Shown here: positions 29,209 through 41,872 of the stretch, one piece after another
How the letters are laid out: each line of letters starts with the position of its first letter
Numbering within the stretch: position 1 is the stretch's first letter
Source: Sulfuriferula sp. AH1
Lineage (GTDB): Bacteria; Pseudomonadota; Gammaproteobacteria; Burkholderiales; Sulfuriferulaceae
Assembly: GCF_002162035.1 (NCBI RefSeq)
Contig: NZ_CP021138.1
Location: forward strand, 2,728,001 to 2,792,000
DNA length: 64,000 nt
Reading direction: 5' to 3'
The notes under the pieces: generated by a model
Databases searched by the model: none
What the model saw: only the letters and a program-made list of their open reading frames with translations
Told to the model about the DNA's origin: nothing
Made by a program: the position numbers and the translations under genes

Positions 29209-29673
29209 ATGCATCCAGATTTGATCTTATTTCGCACCCCGAAAGGTGAAGAAATTGCCCGCAGTCACGGGCATGAAATCTCTGCCAACCATCGCCGTGC
29301 CTTACTGGTCGTCGATGGCAAAACCTCTGTCGCCAATCTGGCAAAAAAGGTGTTCTGGGTCAGTGATGTGACCTCCGTCCTTAAAGAGTTGTACGCATTG
29401 GGACTGATTCATGATGACGTATCGACGATACATGGCCAGGTCAGCCAGTCCGGCGGGGGTGGATTGTTATTAAAAGTTCAGCTTGCGACCATCGCCAAGG
29501 AATTGCTGGGCAGCAACGCTGAGCGCGTCATTAAAAAGATAGAAGACGCTGATGGCACACCCGATGCACTGGATGAAGCACTACTGGCCTGCAAGAAATT
29601 GATTAAACTGACAATCAGTGACGAACTCGCCGATACGTTCCTGCGACGTGGGCGCAATGCGATCGGCAAATAG
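29209..29673 (+). CDS. Soluble protein of unknown function
   Basis: The 154-residue protein has no signal peptide or membrane helix. The first 75 residues (with ISANHRRALLVVDGKTSVANL and a helix-turn-helix-like VTSVLKELYALGLI, cited in pieces) look like a small winged-helix or response-linked domain. The rest is helical and charged. It is likely cotranscribed with the small membrane protein before it. No function is assigned. Confidence 0.7.
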   Translation: MHPDLILFRTPKGEEIARSHGHEISANHRRALLVVDGKTSVANLAKKVFWVSDVTSVLKELYALGLIHDDVSTIHGQVSQSGGGGLLLKVQLATIAKELLGSNAERVIKKIEDADGTPDALDEALLACKKLIKLTISDELADTFLRRGRNAIGK

Positions 29674-29676
29674 GCA

Positions 29677-30447
29677 TCACAGATCCAGTGTGATCACAAC
29701 TGGCGCGTGATCGGACGGCCGCTCCAGTCGTCGGGGCGCCTTATCTACCACGCAGCTGCGGCACTGCGTAGCCAGTATTTCGGACAAAAGCACGTGGTCA
29801 ATGCGCGCACCCATATTGCGTCTGAATGCGGCCATGCGATAATCCCACCAGGTAAATACCGCTTCCGCCTGTTCAAACATACGGAAGCTATCAATGAATC
29901 CCGTTGCCAGCAGGCCTTGAAATGCCTCCCGTTCAGCGGCTGACACCAGTATCCCATCTCCCCAGGCTACAGCATCATAGACATCGGCATCCGCCGGCGC
30001 TATGTTATAGTCGCCGAACACTGCCAGTTGCGGGTGGCGTATCAGCTCATCAGCCAGATAAGCGGTCAACGCACGCAACCAGGCCAGTTTGTAAAGATAT
30101 TTTTCCGAATCCAGACTTTGCCCATTCGGCACATAGACGCAAACTACCCGGACGCCTGCTACTGTTGCCGCAATGACCCGCTGCTGCGGATCTTCCCAAC
30201 CCGGGATACCCATCACCACATCATCCAGGCCCGCACGACTCAGGATTGCCACGCCGTTATAAGCTTTCTGCCCGCAATACGCCACTTGATAGCCTGCTGA
30301 CGTTATCTCATCCAGTGGGAAATTCGCATCCTCGAGCTTGGTTTCCTGTAAACACACTACATCCAGCTGCTCAGTTGCTACCCAGTCCAGCAAATGAGGC
30401 AAACGTACTTTTAAAGAATTAACATTCCAGGTAGCCAATTTCATCAT
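29677..30447 (-). CDS. xthA: Exodeoxyribonuclease III
   Basis: The 256-residue EEP-fold nuclease cuts at abasic sites and removes 3' blocks during repair. Motifs are WNVNSLKVR near the N-terminus, CLQETKLED with the metal-binding Glu, GDYNIAP and SDHAPV with the catalytic Asp-His pair. The start is probably the second Met (MKLATWN). It overlaps the upstream gene by 4 bp. Confidence 0.95.
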   Translation of the reverse strand: MMKLATWNVNSLKVRLPHLLDWVATEQLDVVCLQETKLEDANFPLDEITSAGYQVAYCGQKAYNGVAILSRAGLDDVVMGIPGWEDPQQRVIAATVAGVRVVCVYVPNGQSLDSEKYLYKLAWLRALTAYLADELIRHPQLAVFGDYNIAPADADVYDAVAWGDGILVSAAEREAFQGLLATGFIDSFRMFEQAEAVFTWWDYRMAAFRRNMGARIDHVLLSEILATQCRSCVVDKAPRRLERPSDHAPVVITLDL

Positions 30448-30956
30448 TGCTTGATTTGCCCTAACGGTGGGGTGTCCTGCTTATGCGCACCCGCGGCGGA
30501 TGATTTGGGATAACCGGCTTCATCCAGCATGGCGCTCCATCGCACTGGCTCGAATCCTTTCAATGTCGCTTTGCCTATCTGTATTACTGGCAATTCCATT
30601 GCGCCTGTCAGCGCATTCAGCGCTTCCGCATCTGCCTTGCTTTTCTGCGGGTCTTTCAGTGTGTAAGGAATCCCGCGCTTTTCCAGAAGCGTTTTAGCAT
30701 TGGCACACAGTGGGCCGCAATCGCCGCCAAACAAGGTAACTGGATTTTTACTGACTGCATTTTTCACCAAATACGAGGCCTGCCCATCGATTACATTGGG
30801 ATTCAATTTGCGCTGCTCCAATTTACTTACATGTCCGGTCGGCGCCTGATCGCTGTAATGAACCGCGCCAGTTTTATCTACCCAACGATAAAAATCCGTC
30901 CCATCCGCACTACCGGCACAGATCAGGAGTAATCCAATCAGGCTGTTACGCAGCAT
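30444..30956 (-). CDS. Exported DUF4124 / glutaredoxin-like protein
   Basis: The 170-residue protein has a short signal peptide, then a DUF4124 segment (FYRWVDKTGAVHYSDQAP), then a glutaredoxin-like domain from about residue 75. The expected CxxC is replaced by CGPLC, spacing CxxxC, preceded by the strand NPVTLFGGD. It may be a periplasmic thiol protein, but the non-standard spacing makes redox activity uncertain. It overlaps xthA by 4 bp and lies 13 bp after prlC. Confidence 0.82.
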   Translation of the reverse strand: MLRNSLIGLLLICAGSADGTDFYRWVDKTGAVHYSDQAPTGHVSKLEQRKLNPNVIDGQASYLVKNAVSKNPVTLFGGDCGPLCANAKTLLEKRGIPYTLKDPQKSKADAEALNALTGAMELPVIQIGKATLKGFEPVRWSAMLDEAGYPKSSAAGAHKQDTPPLGQIKQ

Positions 30957-30969
30957 ACTTCCTCCTTGC

Positions 30970-32991
30970 TCAATTCATCCCACTATGACGCAATAGCGCA
31001 TCCATGTTCGGTTCTCGTCCCCGGAATGCCACAAATGATTCGAGCGCAGGACGCGACCCGCCAACGGCAAGTATCTCCTGCCAAAATTTGATGCCGATTT
31101 CCGGAGATAAAACACCATTGTCTTCAAACAGGCTGTACGCATCCGCAGATAAAACCTCTGCCCATTTATAGCTGTAATAGCCCGCAGCGTAGCCGCCCGC
31201 AAAAATATGTGAGAAATTATTGGGGAAACGATTGTAGTCCGGAGGAAACATCACTGCAATCTGTTGACGCACTTCTTGCAATAATTGCAATGCGCTACCG
31301 GATTCCGTGGCCGCACCGCCATGCAGGCGCAAATCGAATAACGAAAACTCGATCTGACGCAAGGTTTGCAATCCGCTCTGAAAATGTTTGGCCGCAATCA
31401 TCTTGTCATATAACGCGCGCGGCAATGGCATATTGGTGTCGACATGCTGCGTCAAATGCGAGAGCACATCCCATTCCCAGCAGAAATTCTCCATAAACTG
31501 CGATGGCAACTCCACCGCATCCCATTCCACGCCATTGATACCGGACACACCCATGTCTTCTATCTGCGTCAATAAATGATGCAGACCATGACCAAACTCA
31601 TGAAATAGGGTTATGACTTCATCGTGCGTCAATAACGCGGGTTTGCCGCCAACAGGCGCAGAAAAATTGCAGGTAAGATACGCCACTGGCGTCTGGATGG
31701 CATCTCCTTTGCGTCTCCGCGTCAGCGCATCATCCATCCATGCACCACCGCGTTTATGCTCGCGAGCGTAGAGATCCAAATAAAACTGCCCGATAAGCTT
31801 GCCATTGCTGTCAGTGATGTCGTAGAACTTGACATCATCGTGCCAAACTTCAGCCTTGCCGGGATTAACCTCCAACCCATACAGGGTATGGATCAGTTTG
31901 AACATTCCCGGCAAAACCTTTGATTCCGGAAAATATTGCTTTACTTCCTGGTCGGAAAAGGCATAGCGTTTGGCGCGCAATTTCTCGCTCACATAACTTA
32001 TATCCCATGCTTGTAGATCGGTCATTCCCAGTTCTGTCAGCGCGAAATCACGTAATTCCTGCATGTCGCGCTCTGCGTATGGTTTCGCACGCTGCGCCAA
32101 CTCTCTTAAAAATTCGTCGACTTGCTGCGAGGATTCCGCCATTTTACTGGCCAACGACAATTCAGCGTAACTGGGAAATCCAAGCATCAAGGCCGCCTCA
32201 TGCCGCAACCTGACAATATCGGCAATCAACCCGGTATTATCCAGCTCTGCCAAACCAAACTCCGAAGCGCGGGTTACGTATGCACGGTAGATTTTTTCCC
32301 GCAACTCACGATTCTCAGCATATTGCATTACTGGTAAATAACTAGGGGCATACAATGTCAGTTTCCAGCCCGCCTGACCGTCGCGATGTGCGGCATCCTG
32401 TGCAGCCAGCAAGACATCATCAGGCAAACCTACCAACTCGGCTGCATTATCAATCAGCAAGCTAAACGCATTGGTGGCGTCCAGTAAATTCTCTTCGAAT
32501 CTGGCAGAAAACTGCGCCAGTTGCTCCTGAATTTGCAAAAATCGTGGCTTGTCATTTTCATTCAGTTCAGCACCACCCAGCCTGAAGTCCCTCAACTCAT
32601 TTTCGATTATTTTTTTCTGCGCGGGCGTCAGCCATGCGAAACTTTGGCTATGTTTTAGCTGTGTGAATTTATTAAACAATGCCAAATTCTGTGCCAGTGA
32701 TGCGTAATACTGGGTTATTTTCGGCAAATTCTCATTATATGTTTCGCGCAGTTCGGGGCTATTCATTACGCTATTCAAATGGGAGACCGGTCCCCAGGCG
32801 CGAGAAAGCCGCTCATTTGCGTCTTCCATCGGCTGGATAAACGTTGTCCATGAAAGTATATGCTCTGACGCGAGCAGTTTTGCGATCAGGTCCGAATTCT
32901 CTTGCAATAGCTGATCAATTGCAGACGTTACATCAGACGCCTTTATACTATGATAATGCGGCAGGCCGGTGAAATCGAGTAACGGATTCAT
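30970..32991 (-). CDS. prlC: Oligopeptidase A (M3 metallopeptidase)
   Basis: The 673-residue cytoplasmic peptidase degrades peptides, including cleaved signal peptides. The zinc site LFHEFGHGLHH (HExxH type) lies in the C-terminal half, with the downstream Glu region NGVEWDAVELPSQFMEN (third ligand). Length and motifs match E. coli OpdA/PrlC. It is the first gene of the prlC, glutaredoxin-like, xthA cluster and is divergent from the carbonic anhydrase gene. Confidence 0.95.
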   Translation of the reverse strand: MNPLLDFTGLPHYHSIKASDVTSAIDQLLQENSDLIAKLLASEHILSWTTFIQPMEDANERLSRAWGPVSHLNSVMNSPELRETYNENLPKITQYYASLAQNLALFNKFTQLKHSQSFAWLTPAQKKIIENELRDFRLGGAELNENDKPRFLQIQEQLAQFSARFEENLLDATNAFSLLIDNAAELVGLPDDVLLAAQDAAHRDGQAGWKLTLYAPSYLPVMQYAENRELREKIYRAYVTRASEFGLAELDNTGLIADIVRLRHEAALMLGFPSYAELSLASKMAESSQQVDEFLRELAQRAKPYAERDMQELRDFALTELGMTDLQAWDISYVSEKLRAKRYAFSDQEVKQYFPESKVLPGMFKLIHTLYGLEVNPGKAEVWHDDVKFYDITDSNGKLIGQFYLDLYAREHKRGGAWMDDALTRRRKGDAIQTPVAYLTCNFSAPVGGKPALLTHDEVITLFHEFGHGLHHLLTQIEDMGVSGINGVEWDAVELPSQFMENFCWEWDVLSHLTQHVDTNMPLPRALYDKMIAAKHFQSGLQTLRQIEFSLFDLRLHGGAATESGSALQLLQEVRQQIAVMFPPDYNRFPNNFSHIFAGGYAAGYYSYKWAEVLSADAYSLFEDNGVLSPEIGIKFWQEILAVGGSRPALESFVAFRGREPNMDALLRHSGMN

Positions 32992-33103
32992 TTATTCCAT
33001 TCTTAGTAAATAACAATTAACAGTAAAATTTTATTCGCATCAATCTGCAACCTTGGCACGAGCTTATAATAAGTCTTTTAGGATAACATTAGCAGAGCAT
33101 ATT

Positions 33104-33649
33104 ATGCACAGCCATTTATCAGCGGTACAAGCCTATTTGAATCACATGCCCACAATTGCCGACAGCGCATGGATACATCATAGCGCCAATGTGATCGGCG
33201 ATGCCACTTTAAGTGCCAACTGCTCAGTATGGTGCGGCGCCGTCATTCGCGGGGATGTTAATCATATTGAAATCGGCGCCAATACCAATATTCAGGACAA
33301 CAGCATATTGCATGTTTCCCACAAAACACCTCTCGACCCCTCTGGCTCACCTTTATTCATCGGCAGTAACGTAACTATCGGCCATGGCGTCATCCTTCAT
33401 GGATGCAAAATCGGTGATGAGTGTCTTATCGGGATGGGTAGTCTGATTATGGATAAAGTGACGATAGAACCACAAGTATTGGTGGGTGCAGGCAGCCTTG
33501 TTCCTGAGGGTAAAACATTGTTAAGCGGCCATTTGTATCTGGGGCGTCCCGCCAAACTCATCCGTCCGCTTAGCAGCGATGAGTTAGCCTACTTTCAATA
33601 CTCTGCCGACCACTACGTGGCTTTATCCAAGCAATACGCAATACGTTAA
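33104..33649 (+). CDS. Gamma-class carbonic anhydrase-like protein
   Basis: The 181-residue left-handed beta-helix protein has hexapeptide repeats (IGDATLSANCSVWCGAVIRG and IGSNVTIGHGVILHGC) and histidines at the metal positions in NHIEIG, SHKT and GHGVILHG. The start MHSHLSAV was chosen because the upstream in-frame part covers a -10-like TATAAT (33065-33070). It fits the YrdA/PaaY group, often of unknown or weak activity. Confidence 0.88.
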   Translation: MHSHLSAVQAYLNHMPTIADSAWIHHSANVIGDATLSANCSVWCGAVIRGDVNHIEIGANTNIQDNSILHVSHKTPLDPSGSPLFIGSNVTIGHGVILHGCKIGDECLIGMGSLIMDKVTIEPQVLVGAGSLVPEGKTLLSGHLYLGRPAKLIRPLSSDELAYFQYSADHYVALSKQYAIR

Positions 33650-33692
33650 ATCCGGGATTGGGCAGGTGGTGATGCCAATTTCTGGCAATAAA

Positions 33693-33722
33693 AAACCCCC
33701 ATGGCGTAAGCCCTGGGGGTTT
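33693..33722 (-). terminator. Terminator of the rRNA operon
   Basis: AAACCCCCA and TGGGGGTTT form the outer stem around a 12-nt loop. On the minus strand the stem is followed by a run of T (33690-33695), as expected for the end of the rRNA transcript. Confidence 0.85.
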
Positions 33723-33732
33723 CTGGAATGGG

Positions 33733-33848
33733 TGTCTGACGATGACCTACTTTCACATGGGTAATCCACACTATCATCGGCGCGGTCCCGTTTCACGGCC
33801 CTGTTCGGGATGGGAAGGGGTGGTTCCAGGACGCTATGGTCGTCAGAC
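33733..33848 (-). rRNA. rrf: 5S ribosomal RNA
   Basis: About 116 nt. Both ends pair as GTCTGACGACC with GGTCATCGTCAGAC, and the internal CCCATCCCGAACAGGG and GAAAGTAGGTCATCG are conserved 5S elements. Ends are approximate by 1-2 nt. Confidence 0.95.
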
Positions 33849-33954
33849 GTAAACGGTTGGGCATGTCACAGATTTTATGTCTTATGACATGCGCCTTATT
33901 CGGAAGAAGTAAAGTTCTGGTTTGCGTGTTATACACGCATGTTTCAATTGTATC

Positions 33955-33989
33955 GCGCTTTATTAACCCAACCTGCTACTTAAGGTTAT

Positions 33990-33999
<10 letters not shown>
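33955..33999 (-). other. 3' half of the 23S rRNA processing stem
   Basis: GCGCTTTATTAACC (33955-33968) and a 21-nt element (33979-33999) are perfect complements of 36911-36924 and 36863-36883 on the other side of 23S. Together they form the long stem cut by RNase III. Confidence 0.85.
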
Positions 34000-36870
<2,871 letters not shown>

Positions 36871-37207
36871 CTATAACCTTAAGCGCCTTTTTCAAGGCTA
36901 TCCGGTTACAGGTTAATAAAGCGCTTATGACCCGGCATCGCTCGACTAAAAGCCATGCCGGTTGATACAATCAAAACCCATTTGTTAACGCCCTTCCTCA
37001 TCACGCTTGCGCGCGACGCGTCCAGTCGTCAACCTTTACTTCTTCCTGTTTGTTAAAGAGCTTTCACACTAAAGCGTGAGGTCTGACGCGTCTTCAACGC
37101 GGCACACCTGACACTTCAAGTCAGGCTACAATTGTTTCTTCGCTACGCACATTGCGTTCTACTGCGGCCTTGCTCAATTTGATTATTCATCAATCAAGCA
37201 GGGTGTT
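36871..37207 (-). other. Internal transcribed spacer between tRNA-Ala and 23S
   Basis: These 337 bases contain no gene. They hold the 5' half of the 23S processing stem (36863-36883 and 36911-36924) and a second boxA, GCTCTTTAACAA, at 37061-37050. Confidence 0.85.
37050..37061 (-). promoter_or_regulatory. boxA antitermination element in the spacer
   Basis: The minus strand reads GCTCTTTAACAA, matching the NusB/NusE-binding boxA of rRNA operons, placed before 23S as in E. coli. Confidence 0.85.
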
Positions 37208-37283
37208 TGGTGGAGGATGACGGGATCGAACCGACGACCCTCTGCTTGCAAAGCAGATGCTCTCCCAGCTGAGCTAATCCCCC
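37208..37283 (-). tRNA. tRNA-Ala (anticodon TGC)
   Basis: 76 nt with encoded CCA. The acceptor starts GGGGGAT, the anticodon loop TTTGCAA gives TGC, and the T-loop is GGTTCGATCC. Standard rRNA spacer tRNA. Confidence 0.97.
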
Positions 37284-37290
37284 GTAATCT

Positions 37291-37367
37291 TGGTGGGTCT
37301 GGTTGGGCTCGAACCAACGACCCCCGCGTTATCAACACGGTGCTCTAACCAACTGAGCTACAGACCC
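37291..37367 (-). tRNA. tRNA-Ile (anticodon GAT)
   Basis: 77 nt with encoded CCA. The acceptor starts GGGTCTG, and the anticodon loop TTGATAA gives GAT. It lies 7 nt upstream of tRNA-Ala in the 16S-23S spacer. Confidence 0.97.
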
Positions 37368-37450
37368 TGTAGCAGGATCTAGTCGTGTCGGGCTACTCCG
37401 CTCTGCTGTCTACGGTTCGCCTTCTTCGCGCCATTCCCTGTGCGTCGCTG

Positions 37451-37477
37451 ACAACCGATAAGTGTGAGTATTTACAG
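37451..37477 (-). other. 3' half of the 16S rRNA processing stem
   Basis: This 27-nt element is the inverted copy of the leader element at 39181-39207. The two differ at positions 17 and 26 only, and both changes become G-U pairs in RNA, so the RNase III stem is fully paired. Confidence 0.85.
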
Positions 37478-37486
37478 CAGCTTCTC

Positions 37487-39026
<1,540 letters not shown>

Positions 39027-39180
39027 TAATTCCTGTTCGCTACTCGCCATCTTCCGAAAAAAACAACTTTCGCCGTCGCTTGCTCACAATATCTCTATTT
39101 CAAGCATGCGTATTTACTACAATAGTTTTTAGCTTCGCTATCCCGCCACGGTCTCCCGGAACAAAACAACAAAACCGCTA

Positions 39181-39207
39181 CCGTAAATACCCACACTTAT
39201 CGGTTGT
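39181..39207 (-). other. 5' half of the 16S rRNA processing stem
   Basis: This 27-nt element pairs with 37451-37477 across the 16S gene, with two G-U pairs and no mismatches. This is the RNase III target that releases pre-16S. Confidence 0.85.
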
Positions 39208-39211
39208 CCAA

Positions 39212-39223
39212 TTGTTAAAGAGC
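39212..39223 (-). promoter_or_regulatory. boxA antitermination element in the rRNA leader
   Basis: GCTCTTTAACAA on the minus strand lies just after tRNA-fMet and before the 16S processing stem. Confidence 0.87.
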
Positions 39224-39232
39224 GATAATTCT

Positions 39233-39309
<77 letters not shown>

Positions 39310-39363
39310 TCCGATTGTTTCTTTACTTCTTCGCTGCGCTGTAGCGCTGCGTCGAGAGGTGAG

Positions 39364-39393
39364 ACTATAGCAAAAGCAGTTCACTCTCGTCAA
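39364..39393 (-). promoter_or_regulatory. Promoter of the tRNA-fMet-rRNA operon
   Basis: TTGACG (39393-39388) and TATAGT (39369-39364) are spaced 18 bp apart on the minus strand. AT-rich sequence upstream could act as an UP element. Transcription would start about 50 nt before tRNA-fMet. Confidence 0.7.
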
Positions 39394-39515
39394 CACTTTA
39401 TTTAATTCTTTGCTTTGCAGTACATGGAATTTCCTGCGAGAATACTTCCAACCTTTTGAGTTATATTGCTATTTACCCTGGCGGTATAATTAACCAATTA
39501 TTTTAGACAACCATC

Positions 39516-40703
39516 ATGTTCCCTGCCTTCAGCATTGCCCGCTTGCCACGCATCGAATTCGGTTCCGGAAAACTCAAGCTATTGCCGCAACTTATTGCCC
39601 TGCACGGCAAACGCGCGCTTATCATTACCGGCGCAACCTCTTTCCGCTCGTCAGAACACTGGCCGCGCTTGCTAGCGGAGCTCACTGCTCGACATATCGA
39701 GCACGTTGATTTACGCGTTACCAGCGAGCCGTCACCGCAACTTATTGATGCAGCAGTGCGGCAATTCCATGACGCAGACATCGATATCGTTATCGCCATA
39801 GGCGGCGGCAGCACACTCGATGCCGCAAAAGCGATTGCCGGGCTACTGAAATCCGGACATTCTGTTATGGACTATCTGGAAGGCGTGGGGGCCGAATTGA
39901 GCTACACCGGGCCTGCAACACCTTTCATTGCTGTCCCTACTAGCGCAGGGACAGGTTCTGAAGCAACCAAAAATGCCGTGCTGAGCATGCAAGGCGCCAA
40001 CGGATTCAAGAAATCATTCAGGAATGAGCAGCTGGTGCCCGAATACGCCATTATCGATCCGGATCTGCTCGAATCGTGCACTCCGGCCATGATCGCTGCA
40101 AACGGCATGGATGCATTCACTCAATTGCTCGAATCGCTGGTCTCGACCAAAGCAAACGCATTTACCGATGCGCTAGCATTAAGCGGGCTGGAAGCGGCAA
40201 ATAACGGATTGCTCGACTGGTACCTGAATCGCACCCAGAATCCGGATGCGCCTGCGCAGATGGCATATGCGGCTTTGCTATCAGGCATTACACTGGCCCA
40301 AACAGGTCTGGGCTCAGTACACGGACTTGCTTCACCGCTTGGCGCCTTCTTCCCCATTCCGCACGGCGTGGTTTGCGGCACGCTGGTTGCTGCTGCGGCT
40401 GACATTAATGTCAGCGCACTACTTGATCGTGCGCCACAGCATCCGGCCTTGCGAAAATACGCCGAAACCGGACGACTTCTGGCCAGAAACCATACGCTTG
40501 ATGATTACTCGGCCCGACAGGCACTGCTAACAACCCTGGAAGAATGGACGCAACGCATGTCGCTACCCAAGCTCTCCAGTCATGGCGTGACCGAAGCGGA
40601 CATTCCGCGCATCGTTGCCAATAGCCGTGGCAGCAGCATGAAAACCAACCCCATAGTCCTGAGCGACGATGAAGTAGCAGCAATCATACTGCGGCGGCTG
40701 TAA
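39516..40703 (+). CDS. Iron-containing alcohol dehydrogenase
   Basis: The 395-residue group III (Fe-ADH) oxidoreductase has the NAD-binding AIGGGSTLDAAKAIA motif and the metal-binding region with VHGLASPLGAFFPIPHG. The metal-site Asp and His lie in this family pattern. The substrate could be a short-chain alcohol or aldehyde. It is monocistronic and overlaps the convergent di-iron protein gene by 20 bp. Confidence 0.9.
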   Translation: MFPAFSIARLPRIEFGSGKLKLLPQLIALHGKRALIITGATSFRSSEHWPRLLAELTARHIEHVDLRVTSEPSPQLIDAAVRQFHDADIDIVIAIGGGSTLDAAKAIAGLLKSGHSVMDYLEGVGAELSYTGPATPFIAVPTSAGTGSEATKNAVLSMQGANGFKKSFRNEQLVPEYAIIDPDLLESCTPAMIAANGMDAFTQLLESLVSTKANAFTDALALSGLEAANNGLLDWYLNRTQNPDAPAQMAYAALLSGITLAQTGLGSVHGLASPLGAFFPIPHGVVCGTLVAAAADINVSALLDRAPQHPALRKYAETGRLLARNHTLDDYSARQALLTTLEEWTQRMSLPKLSSHGVTEADIPRIVANSRGSSMKTNPIVLSDDEVAAIILRRL

Positions 40704-41529
40704 CTACTTGCCCAACTTCTTTGCGATAACGGTTTAAGTCTTTTGTGCTCTCAAAGTTGCGACCAAACAAATTGGACAGCTTGGTCAGTATGGTATTTAC
40801 CACTTTCGCTTCCCATGGCGCATCAAAACGAATCTGCTCATCCAGCCAGCGCTCCAGCCACGCCGGATCAGGCAAGTGGCTCTGTACCGTATCATTAGGA
40901 AACAACGCCTGACTCACATGCAAATTGGTTGGGTGCAGCGCTTTTGCGCTACGCGAAGAACTTGTCATTAACACACCCACCTTGGAAAAAGCGGCCCGCG
41001 CCTCATCACCCAGACGCTCGATCGCCTGCTGCATGTAACGGAAATAAATCCCGCCATGACGGGCCTCGTCACCAGACAGCAACCCGTAAATATGCTTGAT
41101 CACCGGCTCGGTATGCCATTGCCCGGCACAGCGATACCACTGCGTCAGACGTATTTCGCCGCAAAAATGCAGCATCAGCGTTTCCATTGGCGGCGCCGGA
41201 TCAAATTCGAACCGCACTTCATGCAACTCGGCTTCGGTTGGCACCATATCCGGACGAAAACGCCGCAAATATTCCATCAACACCAGAGCATGCTTTTGCT
41301 CTTCATAAAACCATACCGACATGAATGCAGAAAAATCGCTATCGTGGCGGAAATCGCGCAGAAACATCTCGGTCGCAGGCAACGCCGACCATTCTGTAAT
41401 TGCATTCATTTTAATTGTTGCGGCCTGCTCGTCCGTCAATAAATCCGCTTGGAAACTACCCCACGGCACATCTTGCGCCAGACTCCAGCGCACTCGCTCC
41501 AAACTCGCAAAAGCTTCAGGATAAATCAT
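40684..41529 (-). CDS. Ferritin-like di-iron protein (acyl-ACP desaturase-like fold)
   Basis: The 281-residue protein shows an E, ExxH, E, ExxH pattern on four helices: Glu in TEWSALPATE, EEQKH, CGEIRLTQ and DEARH. This is the di-iron core of ferritin-like oxidases and desaturases. I placed the start at ATG 41529 because GAGGG lies about 7 nt upstream; a GTG at 41541 is possible. No membrane helix is seen. Substrate and partner are unknown. Confidence 0.78.
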   Translation of the reverse strand: MIYPEAFASLERVRWSLAQDVPWGSFQADLLTDEQAATIKMNAITEWSALPATEMFLRDFRHDSDFSAFMSVWFYEEQKHALVLMEYLRRFRPDMVPTEAELHEVRFEFDPAPPMETLMLHFCGEIRLTQWYRCAGQWHTEPVIKHIYGLLSGDEARHGGIYFRYMQQAIERLGDEARAAFSKVGVLMTSSSRSAKALHPTNLHVSQALFPNDTVQSHLPDPAWLERWLDEQIRFDAPWEAKVVNTILTKLSNLFGRNFESTKDLNRYRKEVGQVVTAAAV

Positions 41530-41697
41530 GCACACCCTCACAATCAGTCATTAGTTTAATTATGGTATCCGAGTTTTAATACTGCAATGTGACAAATCGA
41601 AGAAAAATCCGATATTCCAGTTTAGCCCAATCACAAGAGATATGCACAATCAGACGGCACGTCGAACCGGATAAAAAGTGCAACGCGCTGACGAAAG

Positions 41698-41820
41698 GCA
41701 AAAAAAACCCGAGTAATCATACTCGGGTTTGAAATCCTCTTATGATGGAGGATGGAGGAGACAACACTGAAGCTCTTGGGGAAAGAGCTGAAGAATCAGC
41801 GTTATTAGAATTTTCTAATA
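41698..41820 (-). ncRNA. Candidate small regulatory RNA with CU-rich loop
   Basis: On the minus strand a TATAAT (41825-41820) starts a region with no ORF. It contains an imperfect AT hairpin, a 7-bp hairpin AGCTCTT-TCCCC-AAGAGCT, an unpaired TCTCCTCCATCCTCC, and then an 11-bp terminator stem with a T-run. CU-rich loops like this can pair with Shine-Dalgarno sites. It could also be only the long 3' end of the roxA operon. Confidence 0.5.
41705..41730 (-). terminator. Rho-independent terminator
   Basis: AAACCCGAGTA and TACTCGGGTTT pair around a 4-nt loop, followed on the minus strand by a run of eight T. It would end the roxA operon or the candidate sRNA. Confidence 0.9.
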
Positions 41821-41872
41821 TTATAACTTTCTTGTCAAGAACTTTTTCAAAATGATCTGGACAAGACATAAT

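Larger units (their letters stand above)
39027..39232 (-). other. rRNA leader between tRNA-fMet and 16S
   Basis: This region holds boxA (39223-39212) and the 5' half of the 16S processing stem (39207-39181). No separate strong promoter is evident, so tRNA-fMet is probably in the same transcript. Confidence 0.75.
41542..41872. other. Intergenic region holding the candidate sRNA
   Basis: This 331-bp gap lies between two minus-strand genes. It contains the terminator at 41705-41730 and the candidate sRNA. No protein gene is supported. The part 41542-41697 is the leader of the di-iron protein gene. Confidence 0.6.

Noticed and set aside
33050-33070. TTGGCACG as a sigma-54 promoter of the carbonic anhydrase gene
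   Set aside because: The -24 element matches, but the -12 GC is absent at the required spacing.
40684-40703. 20-bp overlap of convergent genes as a sign of error
   Set aside because: Both proteins have sensible C-termini, and such overlaps are frequent in compact genomes.
41820-41838. TTGACA and TATAAT as one promoter
   Set aside because: Both hexamers are perfect but only 7 bp apart, too close for sigma-70. The TATAAT may use a weaker upstream -35.
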